The notes below the pieces were generated by a model. The model was not told where the DNA came from and made no database searches. It saw nothing but the letters and a program-made list of their open reading frames with translations. Of a stretch of 64,000 nucleotides of DNA, positions 1 to 9,146 are shown piece by piece; positions within the stretch are counted from its first letter, which is position 1; each line of letters starts with the position of its first letter. Made by a program: the position numbers and the translations under genes. Source of the DNA: Fischerella sp. CENA71 (GTDB lineage: Bacteria; Cyanobacteriota; Cyanobacteriia; Cyanobacteriales; Nostocaceae); NCBI GenBank assembly GCA_024239075.1, contig JANBVI010000064.1:310001-374000 (forward strand), written 5' to 3'.

Positions 1-773
1 AGCATTGCTGATATTAACCCTCTGGGCATATTTTTAGATATGTTCGAGGTTTCTTCGCTGGCTAGTGGTAGTATTTCTATTGCTAAATAGAACCAGATTG
101 CATAGGGTATTGCCGCAAAAACACCTTGCCAACCTTTAGGTAGCCATGTTGCAGATTGTCCGTAATCAGCAGGAACATTGAAGAGCAGTTCTAGCTTAAA
201 AAAATTCGCTGCCAGCATACTCACATAAAATATGCCCAATACCATAATTGCTATCAGAGTAAGCCAAAAACTTACATACAAGCTCAGTTCCATACTCTGA
301 ATGCAAATTGCCACAAAAGTAGCATAGAGAATTATCCAAATCAAGTAACTTGGTAGGGGAAACAAGTTGTTAATCAAAGGCTTGAGGTAATTACTCATGC
401 TGTAGACGAGTGCAGCAGTAGCAAATACATACTCAATAGCGACAGAAACACCGCAAATATAACCCCAAAAAGGGCCAAAAGCATTGCGAGTGAAAGAGTA
501 TAAACCACCTGCATGAGGTAAGGCTACTGATAATTCTGCCAAACTATAAACCATGCATAAATACATGATTGCCATCAAACAAGTCGCAATAGTTAAACCC
601 CAAAAACCACCTGCGATTAAACCATAATTCCAACCATAAAAATCACCTGAAATGACAGCACCTACACCTAATCCCCATAACATGAAAGAACCAGCACCTG
701 GTTTTAACTTCCTCCGCCTTAAATAATTTTCCGAAACAATTTCGTAAGAAATAATATTTGTTTTCTTGTGCAT
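1..773 (-). CDS. APC-superfamily amino acid/ethanolamine permease, N-terminal part (cut by window edge)
   Basis: The reading frame starts at an ATG at 773 and stays open to the first base of the window, giving about 257 residues of an integral membrane transporter. I see the glycine-rich first helix of APC permeases (GAGSFMLWGLGVGAVISGD, about residues 26-44), a FYGWNYGL segment, a LPHAGGLYSFTRNAFGP segment near residue 85 and several further hydrophobic helices. The GD-FYGWN-GL and LPHAGG-YSF segments resemble the ethanolamine permease (Eat) branch. The expected role is proton-coupled uptake of ethanolamine or an amino acid across the plasma membrane. The missing C-terminus, and any eut-like neighbour, lie outside the window, so substrate is an inference. 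Confidence 0.85.
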   Translation of the reverse strand, partial: MHKKTNIISYEIVSENYLRRRKLKPGAGSFMLWGLGVGAVISGDFYGWNYGLIAGGFWGLTIATCLMAIMYLCMVYSLAELSVALPHAGGLYSFTRNAFGPFWGYICGVSVAIEYVFATAALVYSMSNYLKPLINNLFPLPSYLIWIILYATFVAICIQSMELSLYVSFWLTLIAIMVLGIFYVSMLAANFFKLELLFNVPADYGQSATWLPKGWQGVFAAIPYAIWFYLAIEILPLASEETSNISKNMPRGLISAM

Positions 774-1274
774 CTAAATACCTTAACGAGCAACTAATTT
801 TGAATTCATCTTTCAACATTTAATACGTATGGTTAGATGCAGCCTAATATTTAATTGAACATTAGCAATGTTATGAACACGCAGGTTGATATATGATACT
901 GTTCTGCTTCGCTCAGAATCACAAATAATACTTGTTATATATTTATTTAGTCATTCTGATATTTACTAACCGCAAGCTGATATAAATATATTTGCAAATA
1001 TATGTCTTATTTTTCCACAAAGTAGCTTTTTACTCAACCTGAGTATTGAAATTAGAAAAAAAGAATTTTTAAGTAAATTTAAAATCAAGTTATTAAACAT
1101 ACAGGAACTTGATTCTGTAATATTTTTTTGAACGCTTAAATATTAGAGATTATTTATAAACTAAAATCTCGATCGCTTTCAGAATCTCACGGTTTTGTAT
1201 ATTACGACACATCAATCGACATTCATTCCATACTGTAATGTACTCATTCAGTGTGAAATGAATGTCCGATTCAG
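774..1274. other. Non-coding stretch between permease and DUF924 gene
   Basis: About 500 bases of AT-rich sequence with no convincing reading frame. It contains a short dispersed word (GCTTCGCTCAGAATC near 907-921) that resembles the repeat at 34070-34165. The promoter of the permease gene should lie at its left end. Confidence 0.5.
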
Positions 1275-1850
1275 CTAAAACCACGCACTAGATTGCTTCA
1301 AAAACTCCTTTTCATCCGCGGTTGAGGCTCTTCCTAAAATTGCGTTTCGGTGAGGAAAACGCCCAAAACGTTCAATCACTTCCATATGACGAATTGCATA
1401 CTCAATACAAATAGCGCTATCAGGATCGTCACTTAGTTGTTGAAATAATTTTACTGCTTGACGTTGATGTTCTAAGTTTTCACTGTGTTCAAAAGGTAAA
1501 TAAATAAACCAACGCTGTACAGGTAGCAATTTTTGATCGTAGCCTTGAGCAACAGCATGATGAGCTGTTGAAAGTGCTTCCCAGTCAGTAGCAAAAGCTT
1601 CTGGAGTATCACGAAACATATTACGAGGGAACTGGTCTAGCAGCAAAATCAATGCTAGACAAGATTCCGGAAATTCCATCCAATCGTCTAAGTAACCTTC
1701 TGCTGCTTTGTGATAATCTTTAGCAAACCTAGTTCGCAATTCTTCATCAACTTCTGGTTTCTTGCTAAACCAAAAATCTTGTGGTTTACCGTAACTGGGT
1801 TGATCGGACTTACCAAACCAAAAGTCTAATATTTCTTGTGCCTGTGTCAT
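1275..1850 (-). CDS. DUF924 family protein
   Basis: A 191-residue soluble protein of the DUF924 family. Diagnostic segments are an N-terminal ILDFWFG, the central LLLDQFPRNMFR, a FIYLPFEHSE block and a C-terminal RFGRFPHRNAILGR block. The fold is all-helical (TPR-like) by family knowledge, and the biochemical role is unknown. I place the start at the ATG at 1850 (MTQAQEIL): the longer frame begins with TTG at 1871 and would overlap the upstream gene, which stops at 1856. The two genes are 5 bp apart on the same strand, so they are probably co-transcribed. Confidence 0.88.
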   Translation of the reverse strand: MTQAQEILDFWFGKSDQPSYGKPQDFWFSKKPEVDEELRTRFAKDYHKAAEGYLDDWMEFPESCLALILLLDQFPRNMFRDTPEAFATDWEALSTAHHAVAQGYDQKLLPVQRWFIYLPFEHSENLEHQRQAVKLFQQLSDDPDSAICIEYAIRHMEVIERFGRFPHRNAILGRASTADEKEFLKQSSAWF

Positions 1851-1855
1851 TGATA

Positions 1856-2416
1856 TTACTGAGAAGTACAAATAACTTGTCGCATTTTACGCATGTTTGC
1901 AGGCAATTCAAAATTCATTGCTTGTTGAATAAAAATAGACGGAACAGGGATGTTAGGAGTAGCTTTGACAGTATAGGTTAGCAAAGTGCCATTGGCATAA
2001 TCTTGTAAGTGTAACTCGGCGCTAAAGTCGTGAAAAGTACCTTTTTCTAGTCGAAATTGCACTCTCTGTCCCAATTCTTCTATGACACTTAAGTAAATTT
2101 CCACATGGGCTGTGAAAAACAAGAAGGCTTTTTGTGCCGCTTGATACAGACACTTGACCTCACCTCGTTTTTGCAAAACCTCACTTTTAGTTATATCGGG
2201 AAAATACTGTACCCAACGAGGGTAATCTGTGATTTGTGAAAAAACTTGCGATCGCAATAGGGGTAAATACATCCAAGCAGTGACACAACCACCCCATGAC
2301 GTATGTGATCCCGTTTCTGTCAATATTTCACCCTGTATGATCTTCTGTTGCTTGTCTTGACTCCAAGTCATTGGTAAGCCTTTGGTAAATGATTCTGAAA
2401 TATAAGATGCAGACAT
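1856..2416 (-). CDS. SRPBCC (START-like) family protein
   Basis: 186 residues. The pattern is that of the cyanobacterial polyketide cyclase/dehydrase-like SRPBCC fold: an early GGCVTAWMYLP segment, YPRWVQYFPDI (the typical 'WxxYFPxI' block around residue 75), several amphipathic beta strands, and an amphipathic C-terminal helix (IFIQQAMNFELPANMRKM). Such proteins form a hydrophobic cavity for a lipid or other apolar ligand; the ligand here is unknown. The start is the ATG at 2416, preceded by GAGGAG 13 nt upstream; a longer frame from TTG at 2446 is less likely. First gene of a probable two-gene unit with the DUF924 gene. Confidence 0.8.
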   Translation of the reverse strand: MSASYISESFTKGLPMTWSQDKQQKIIQGEILTETGSHTSWGGCVTAWMYLPLLRSQVFSQITDYPRWVQYFPDITKSEVLQKRGEVKCLYQAAQKAFLFFTAHVEIYLSVIEELGQRVQFRLEKGTFHDFSAELHLQDYANGTLLTYTVKATPNIPVPSIFIQQAMNFELPANMRKMRQVICTSQ

Positions 2417-2939
2417 AATGTTTAACTCACTCCTCAATAAAGTCAATCGTTTTTGGAAAAAATTAAAGGTGAGCTAATGCTAGCTTGCAGTTTCCTTTTT
2501 CCTGAACTCGACTTTTACACAAATTCTGGTTTAAAGTTGTAATCATCTCAATTGATTGAGTATATTTGACCAATTCTAGTTCCAAATCAATATATATAAT
2601 TTCCGGAAATACTTTGTATCTGGGTTGTTATGTCAAATTTTCATCAATTTTAAGTGATCCTAATCACAAATTCTTTAAGTAAAAGTACTTACAATGCTCA
2701 AAGTCTGCCATAGATTTGCCTAAAGTGTTGCTTGTTCATGGATAAAATGACCAAAATGAAGATGAAGGCTGAAGTCTGAAGGATGTCCCTAACGGGAAAC
2801 CAATAACTATGGTAGCTGCGTAATGATTTAGTACAAATCGCTACTAAATATCTAAGTGCAGCATCAGCTGAAAAATGGAAAATTTCACACTTCATACTTC
2901 ATAATTAATAATTCAGTTGTTGAGTTAATAGTTATTCAT
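2417..2939. other. Non-coding stretch, divergent promoter region
   Basis: About 520 bases between the minus-strand SRPBCC gene and the plus-strand small membrane protein. It must carry promoters in both directions. I see AT-rich sequence and a copy of a 'TTCATACTTCATAATTAAT' type dispersed word near 2890-2910. A 65-codon frame on the minus strand (2698-2895) has no protein-like character and was rejected. Confidence 0.45.
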
Positions 2940-3140
2940 ATGAGTCAATCTTCTTCTAAATTAAATCGCAGATTAACCCAGCTTGTTGCTGTAATTCTTG
3001 GTATTACGATTGCCATTTGGGTATTAAGGGGATTTGGTGTACTGACTTTTATTCCTGGAGGAATTATTTTACTCTTGTTAATGGTAGCGATCGCAATCGG
3101 TGTTCTCAATCACTTGCAAAAAACCTGGTGGCGTTTCTAA
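2940..3140 (+). CDS. Small two-helix membrane protein, conserved-hypothetical type
   Basis: 66 residues starting at ATG 2940 (MSQSSSKLNRRL). Two hydrophobic segments (about residues 14-32 and 37-56) are joined by a short GFGVLTFIPGG turn, and the protein ends in KTWWRF, so it is a membrane hairpin with positive N- and C-terminal flanks. I do not recognise a named family. It stops 23 bp before the giant histidine kinase on the same strand, so the two are probably co-transcribed; whether it works with the kinase is unknown. Confidence 0.65.
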   Translation: MSQSSSKLNRRLTQLVAVILGITIAIWVLRGFGVLTFIPGGIILLLLMVAIAIGVLNHLQKTWWRF

Positions 3141-3163
3141 ACCACGTCAATTAAAAACCAATT

Positions 3164-6100
3164 ATGAGTAGCAGCAATTCACAACAAAAAAGCCAAGGAA
3201 ACATTCTCGTAGTTGATGACTGCTGGGAACATTTACAAGCTTTATCTGCTACTTTGTCCCAATACGGCTATGCTGTCCGGAGTTTAATTACAGGTTCGAT
3301 AGTATTAGAAGTAGCAAAATTAGCTTTACCGGATCTGATTTTGCTTGATATAAAAATGCCAGATATTGATGGATATGAAGTTTGTCAACAACTCAAAGCA
3401 GATAAGACTACTTGCCATATTCCGGTAATTTTTATTAGTGTCTATAATGATATTTTTGACAAGGTTAAAGCTTTTAAAATTGGCGCTGTCGATTATATTA
3501 CTAAACCCTTTCAAGCAGAAGAAGTTTTAGTACGTGTAGAAAATCAAATTACTATCCAAAAACTGCAACAGCAACTTAAACAACAAAATGAACAGTTGCT
3601 GTTAGAAATGCAAGAATGTCAACGCATTGAAGCAGCTCGACAATTGCGTGAACAATATCTCACAGCACTTTTAGAAGTGCAGCATCGGTTATTGTCGTTT
3701 GATGGCAGCGACAAATGCTATCAGGATATTATGCCAATTCTTGGGACTGCTTCCAAGGCGAGTCGCGTTTACGTATTTGAAAATCATCATGCAGATGATG
3801 GTAACTTGCTCATGAGTCAACGGGCTGAGTGGTGTAGTGAAGGCATTCAGCCGGAAATTGATAACCATATTTTGCAAAACTTATCATATCAAGAATATTT
3901 TCCTCGCTGGGCTACTTTATTGCCACAGGGCAAAATTATTTCTGGTATCGTCGCAGAATTACCCTCATCAGAACGAGCAATTTTAGAACCACAAGGTATA
4001 CTTTCAATTTTGATTTTGCCAATTATTGCTAAAGGAGAATTTTTAGGTTTTATTGGCTTTGATAACTGTGTAGAATCACGCCCTTGGGAAACTTCTGAAG
4101 TCGCTTTTTTGCAAGCAGCCGCAGGAGCAATTTCTATAGCCTACGAACGATATAAATCAGATTTAGAATTACAAAAACAATTAGAACGTAGTCATCTTCT
4201 CAGAAAAATTATAGAAAAAATCCGTTCGGAATTAGACACACAAATTATTATCAAAACAGCTATTAAACAAATAGGTGAGGCTTTCGGTGTCAGTCGTACA
4301 CTCATTCATACTTACGTAGACTTGCCAACTCCTCAAATCCCTATATTAGAAGAATTTTTGGCTCCTGAGTGTACCTCCCTCAGCCATTACAATATACCTG
4401 TAAATGGTAATCCCCACACCCAACAATTATTAGCTCAAGATCAAGCTATCGCAGCTAATAATGTTTATACTCACCCACTGTTAGAAAACGCTCAAGAATT
4501 ATGTCGGGAATATAATATTAAATCTATACTCGCAGTCCGCACTTCTTATAATGGGCAAGCAAATGGAATGGTTTGTTTACATCAGTGCGATCGCTATCGC
4601 AACTGGAGTCTAGAAGAAATTGAACTACTAGAATCAATTGCTGCTCAATTGGGAATTGCCATCGCCCAAGCCAAACTACTAGAACAGGAAAAACAAGCCC
4701 GGATAGAATTAGAGCAAGAAATTCGCGATCGCCTCAACGCCGAAGCAGCTTTGCGACATTCCCAAGCCAAGCTAGCTTCAGCTTTTCGCTCATCTCCCGA
4801 TCCCATAGCCCTGACCACTTTTCCAGAAGTCCGCTACATTGAAGTTAACGATAGCTTTTGTAGATTTTTTGGCTATTCTCGTTCTCAGATAATTGATCGC
4901 AACTATCAAGAATTAAATATCTGGGCGAATCAAGAAGAATTTGCCATGCTTACCCAAGTTCTGCGCCATACAAAAGCAATTGACAATCATGAGGTTGAAT
5001 TCCGTACTGCGAGCGGAGAACTTAAGACGACACTCTTTAGTGCTGAACTAATTGAAATCGACGGACAACAATATTTACTTGGTACAGCTCATGATATTAC
5101 AGAGCGCAAGCAAGCTGAAAATGAAAGCCGTTTGCTGTTGCTGACAACCCAAGCTATCAGTCGCGCTGTAGATGTAGACAATGCTTTAGCCCTTGTTTTG
5201 CGCTTAATCTGTACAACTATTGATTGGAATTTTGGTGAGGCTTGGATACCTACTGAAAACGACACCGCTTTGGAATATAGGTTAGGTTGGTATGGACGCC
5301 ACAATAACTTAGACGAATTTTGCCAGTACAGCCAAGTGATCAGACTTGAAAAAGGGATGAGACTACTGAGGCGAGTTTGGCGCCACCAAAAACCAGAATG
5401 GATAGAAGATATTTCTGAAGTGACAGAGTCATCTGTTGTAGGATTCTCTATAGAAGGAGACGCAACCTATTGGGAATCTACGCGATCGCAAATCGGATTA
5501 AAAGCTGGTTTTGTTGTTCCAATATTAGCTGGTAGTCAAGTAGTCGCTGTCTTGACTTTTTTTAAAAGTAGCTCCCATGCTTTGGATCGCCGTTTGCTCT
5601 ATTTGGTGGGTGCTGTTGCAGCTCAATTAGGGGCGCTTATTCAACGTAAACAGGTAGAAGCAGCCCATTGTCAAAGCGAAGAACGTCTACAACTGGCACT
5701 AGCAGGAAGCGATTTAGGATTATGGGATTGGAATATCAAATCTGGGAAAGTCTACCGCGACTGGCGATGGAAGAAAATGTTGGGATACGAACCAGACGAC
5801 ATTTCAGATGATTCCCGTGCTTTTGCTCAACTGCTGCATCCAGATGATGTAGAGCCAATTAAATTCAAACTAGATGCCTATTTGCGGGGTGAGAGTCCCG
5901 CCTACGAAGTAGAATTTCGCCTGCGTGCCAAATCCGGTGAGTGGAAATGGATACAGTCTCGCGCTCAGGTATTTGAGCGTGACGAATCGGGCGAACCACT
6001 ACGGATGACAGGTACACACAAAGACATCACCGAACGTAAAACCCTAGAAAGGGAATTAGCCTTACGGGAAGCCCGCCTCAATGCTTTTTTCTCCTGCGCT

Positions 6101-9067
6101 CCTGTAGGGTTAGCGATATTAGATGATCAATTGCGATTTGTGCAGATCAACGAACTGCTAGCAAATATTAATGGGTTGTGCCAAAGCGAGCATATAGGCA
6201 AGAGTGTTTGGGAAATAGTCCCCGAAGTAGCGCCTGTTGTAGCACCAATCCACGAACAAGTCCTGCAAACTGCGAAACCCATTCTCAACATAGAAGTGAG
6301 CGCACCATTGCCTTCGCAGCCAGGTATTATACGGCATTTTTTGACTTCTCACTTCCCCATTTTTGGAGAAGACAGTCGCCCTCGTGGTGTGGGTACAGTT
6401 GTAGTAGAAATCACAGATCGTAAACACACTGAACTAGCTTTGCAAGAGAGTCAACGTCGTTATCAAACTTTAGCAGAAGCCTCGCCTGTAGGCATTTTCC
6501 ATACTGATCATGAGGGCAAGTACCTTTATGTAAATCAGCGTTTCAGCGATATCACTGGGCTTGCTGCCAGGGCTGATTTGGATAAGCGTTGGCATGAAAT
6601 TATTCATTTTGATGATCGCGATCGCGTCTTTGCCCAATGGCAAGCAATGATATCAGCAAGAAAGTCTTTTTATTCAGAGTATCGCTTCGTACATCCCAAC
6701 GGTAGGGTAATTTGGGTCATAGGTCAAGCCTTACCAGAATTTGGAGATGATGGTGAATTTAAAGGCTACATTGGCACAGTCACAGATATCACTGAACTTA
6801 AACTTGCCGAAGATGCCTTGCGTGAAAGTGCAGACAGAGAAAAAGCCATCACCCAAGTGATTCAGAGAATGCGCCAGACATTAGATTTGGCAACAATTTT
6901 TACTGCTACTACTCAAGAATTGCGGCAAGTACTGAACTGCGATCGCGTCGTGGTGTATCGCTTCAACTCTGACTGGAGTGGGGAATTTGTCGCCGAGTCA
7001 GTCGGCAGTGGTTGGGTATCGCTCATCGAACAACACCAAGATGAACCCGTTATCATCGAAAATACTCTCCAAAACGAACGCTGTACAGTCAGAATCCTCA
7101 GTAGTGGAGATAACCAAGTAATTGATACTTATCTCCAACAAACCCAAGGCGGTGTATACACCAAAGGTGCAAGTTTCCTATGTGTACCAGATATTTATAC
7201 GGCTGGTTTTGATCCTTGTTACATCAATCTCTTAGAACGCTTTCAAGTCAGAGCCTACATAACAGTTCCGATCTTTTGTGGTAATCAACTTTGGGGACTA
7301 CTAGCTAGTTTTCAAAATTCTACTTCCCGGCAGTGGAAGCAAGGAGAAATTAACATTGTTGTGCAAATTGGCAATCAATTGGGAGTTGCTTTGCAGCAAG
7401 CAGAGTTACTAGCACAGACTCAACAGCAATCAAGCGCACTCCAAAAAGCTGTGATCGCTGCTGATGCTGCAAACCTTGCCAAAAGTGAATTTCTGGCCAA
7501 CATGAGCCATGAATTACGCACCCCACTGAATGCAATCCTTGGCTTTACTCAAGTCATGAGTCGTGACAGGACTCTCTCTAGTGAAAACAAACAAAACCTG
7601 GCAATTATCAATCGTGCTGGCGAACACCTGCTCAATTTAATTAACGACATTCTGGAAATGTCTAAAATCGAAGCCGGTAGAACCACATTAACTTTGTCTA
7701 GCTTCGATTTAATTTATCTGTTGGACAATCTGCAAGAAATGTTGCACATCCGTGCTGTAGCCAAAGGTTTAGAACTGGTATTTGAATATGCACCTGAAAT
7801 TCCCAGATATGTAAAAACCGACTCTAGTAAACTGCGACAAGTTTTACTCAATGTCTTGGGAAATGCCATTAAATTTACTGAAACTGGTAGTGTAAAGCTA
7901 CGGGTTTACCTTGGAGATGAAGAGAAAGTAAAATCAGATTCTTCCCAACCACACAAACAGGAAAACCCTAACCCTCTATCAACCCATCACAACACACTCC
8001 TTCTCTGCTTTGAAGTCATTGACACCGGGCCTGGTATTTTCCCAGAAGAAATTGACTTACTTTTTCAAGCTTTTGCACAAACTGAAACAGGTAGAAAATC
8101 ACAGCAGGGAACTGGGTTAGGTTTAGCAATTAGCCGCAAGTACGTACAGCTGATGGGAGGTGAGATCAACGTCAGTAGTACTGTAGGGGTAGGAAGTGTA
8201 TTTTCCTTTTATATCCCGATTGCGATCGCTTCTGTTGACGAAATTCAAACCACTGCTTCTGTTTCTCAGCAAGTGATTGGTTTAGCACCTGGTGAACCGG
8301 AATACCGTATTTTGGTAGTTGATGACGCTCATGATAGTCGTTTGCTAGTAGTACAATTACTAACATCTATTGGCTTTTCAGTCAGAGAAGCTACAAATGG
8401 TAGAGAAGCCATCTCTGTTTGGGAATCCTGGAAACCTAATCTCATTTTCATGGATATGCGGATGCCAATCATGGATGGTTACGAAGCCACTAGGGAGATT
8501 AAAGGGAGAGAAAGAGATGCGGTGCAGGGACACGGGGACATGGGAGAGACGGGGAATATAAATCAAACAATCTCCGCGTCTTCCTCCCTCTCCGTATCAC
8601 CGCTTCTTCCTGTCACTACGTCTTCTTCGCATACTGTCATTATCGCCCTCACTGCTAATGCTTTCGAGGAACAACGACAGGCGATGATCTCAGCTGGGTG
8701 TGATGATTTTATTAATAAACCCTTCCGTGAAGCATTATTACTAGAAAAACTTGCTCAATATCTGGGGGTGAAATATCTTTTTCATGAAGAGAATCAAGAA
8801 GAAATATCACAAAACCAAACAAACACAGAGGCGATTTTAAATTCCATTGATATGGTTGCTCTATTGTCAGAAATGCCAAGTGAGTGGTTGACACAGGTGC
8901 ATTATGCCGCAGCGCAATGCAGTGATGACTTGATTATAGAGTTAGTTAAGCAAATTCCTTCTGGCAAATCTTTGTTGAGTAATTTCCTCACCGATTTAGC
9001 TGAAAACTTTCGGTTTGAGAAAATTCTCGAATTAGTTGACTTAGTAATAGTTAATGGACAAAGTTGA
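3164..9067 (+). CDS. Multi-sensor hybrid histidine kinase (REC-GAF2-PAS-GAF-PAS3-GAF-HisKA-HATPase-REC)
   Basis: A 1967-residue cytoplasmic hybrid sensor kinase. Order: receiver (about 13-135, D18/D19 and phosphoacceptor D62), GAF (166-334), GAF (346-510), PAS (530-650), GAF (653-833), PAS/PAC (836-956), PAS (963-1088), PAS (1090-1213), phytochrome-like GAF (1226-1414), HisKA with H1449 in MSHELRTPLN, HATPase with N box near 1557, DTGPG at 1620 and GTGLGL near 1649, and a second receiver (D1720/D1721, phosphoacceptor D1764). No transmembrane segment is seen. The last GAF has C1352 in DPCYINLL at the place where cyanobacteriochromes bind bilin, but followed by Tyr instead of His. The second receiver carries a low-complexity 42-residue insertion (1781-1822) encoded by a G/C-rich repeat. 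Signal and target are unknown. Confidence 0.95.
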   Translation: MSSSNSQQKSQGNILVVDDCWEHLQALSATLSQYGYAVRSLITGSIVLEVAKLALPDLILLDIKMPDIDGYEVCQQLKADKTTCHIPVIFISVYNDIFDKVKAFKIGAVDYITKPFQAEEVLVRVENQITIQKLQQQLKQQNEQLLLEMQECQRIEAARQLREQYLTALLEVQHRLLSFDGSDKCYQDIMPILGTASKASRVYVFENHHADDGNLLMSQRAEWCSEGIQPEIDNHILQNLSYQEYFPRWATLLPQGKIISGIVAELPSSERAILEPQGILSILILPIIAKGEFLGFIGFDNCVESRPWETSEVAFLQAAAGAISIAYERYKSDLELQKQLERSHLLRKIIEKIRSELDTQIIIKTAIKQIGEAFGVSRTLIHTYVDLPTPQIPILEEFLAPECTSLSHYNIPVNGNPHTQQLLAQDQAIAANNVYTHPLLENAQELCREYNIKSILAVRTSYNGQANGMVCLHQCDRYRNWSLEEIELLESIAAQLGIAIAQAKLLEQEKQARIELEQEIRDRLNAEAALRHSQAKLASAFRSSPDPIALTTFPEVRYIEVNDSFCRFFGYSRSQIIDRNYQELNIWANQEEFAMLTQVLRHTKAIDNHEVEFRTASGELKTTLFSAELIEIDGQQYLLGTAHDITERKQAENESRLLLLTTQAISRAVDVDNALALVLRLICTTIDWNFGEAWIPTENDTALEYRLGWYGRHNNLDEFCQYSQVIRLEKGMRLLRRVWRHQKPEWIEDISEVTESSVVGFSIEGDATYWESTRSQIGLKAGFVVPILAGSQVVAVLTFFKSSSHALDRRLLYLVGAVAAQLGALIQRKQVEAAHCQSEERLQLALAGSDLGLWDWNIKSGKVYRDWRWKKMLGYEPDDISDDSRAFAQLLHPDDVEPIKFKLDAYLRGESPAYEVEFRLRAKSGEWKWIQSRAQVFERDESGEPLRMTGTHKDITERKTLERELALREARLNAFFSCAPVGLAILDDQLRFVQINELLANINGLCQSEHIGKSVWEIVPEVAPVVAPIHEQVLQTAKPILNIEVSAPLPSQPGIIRHFLTSHFPIFGEDSRPRGVGTVVVEITDRKHTELALQESQRRYQTLAEASPVGIFHTDHEGKYLYVNQRFSDITGLAARADLDKRWHEIIHFDDRDRVFAQWQAMISARKSFYSEYRFVHPNGRVIWVIGQALPEFGDDGEFKGYIGTVTDITELKLAEDALRESADREKAITQVIQRMRQTLDLATIFTATTQELRQVLNCDRVVVYRFNSDWSGEFVAESVGSGWVSLIEQHQDEPVIIENTLQNERCTVRILSSGDNQVIDTYLQQTQGGVYTKGASFLCVPDIYTAGFDPCYINLLERFQVRAYITVPIFCGNQLWGLLASFQNSTSRQWKQGEINIVVQIGNQLGVALQQAELLAQTQQQSSALQKAVIAADAANLAKSEFLANMSHELRTPLNAILGFTQVMSRDRTLSSENKQNLAIINRAGEHLLNLINDILEMSKIEAGRTTLTLSSFDLIYLLDNLQEMLHIRAVAKGLELVFEYAPEIPRYVKTDSSKLRQVLLNVLGNAIKFTETGSVKLRVYLGDEEKVKSDSSQPHKQENPNPLSTHHNTLLLCFEVIDTGPGIFPEEIDLLFQAFAQTETGRKSQQGTGLGLAISRKYVQLMGGEINVSSTVGVGSVFSFYIPIAIASVDEIQTTASVSQQVIGLAPGEPEYRILVVDDAHDSRLLVVQLLTSIGFSVREATNGREAISVWESWKPNLIFMDMRMPIMDGYEATREIKGRERDAVQGHGDMGETGNINQTISASSSLSVSPLLPVTTSSSHTVIIALTANAFEEQRQAMISAGCDDFINKPFREALLLEKLAQYLGVKYLFHEENQEEISQNQTNTEAILNSIDMVALLSEMPSEWLTQVHYAAAQCSDDLIIELVKQIPSGKSLLSNFLTDLAENFRFEKILELVDLVIVNGQS
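8504..8629 (+). repeat. G-rich/C-rich repeat inserted in frame in the kinase C-terminal receiver domain
   Basis: 126 bases (42 codons) between the conserved receiver blocks ending YEATREIK and beginning HTVIIALTANA. The left half is G-rich (GGGACACGGGGACATGGGAG, GAGACGGGGAA) and the right half C-rich (TCTCCGCGTCTTCCTCCCTC), the same words seen in trpD (18131-18229) and in intergenic copies at 15815, 19095 and 57957. The length is a multiple of three and the frame stays open. Confidence 0.8.
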
Positions 9068-9146
9068 AGGACTGGGGAAAAATATTTGTTGTGCGATCGC
9101 TCTTACTCATCTCAGATGATACTAAAATGTAAAAATTTCATCCACA

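Noticed and set aside
2698-2895. Minus-strand frame of 65 codons in the intergenic region
   Set aside because: No Shine-Dalgarno, mixed hydrophobic sequence without family resemblance, and it overlaps the leader of the small membrane protein.
6158-6427. Open frames on both strands inside the kinase gene
   Set aside because: The kinase frame covers them with continuous PAS domain sequence; the alternative frames show no motifs.
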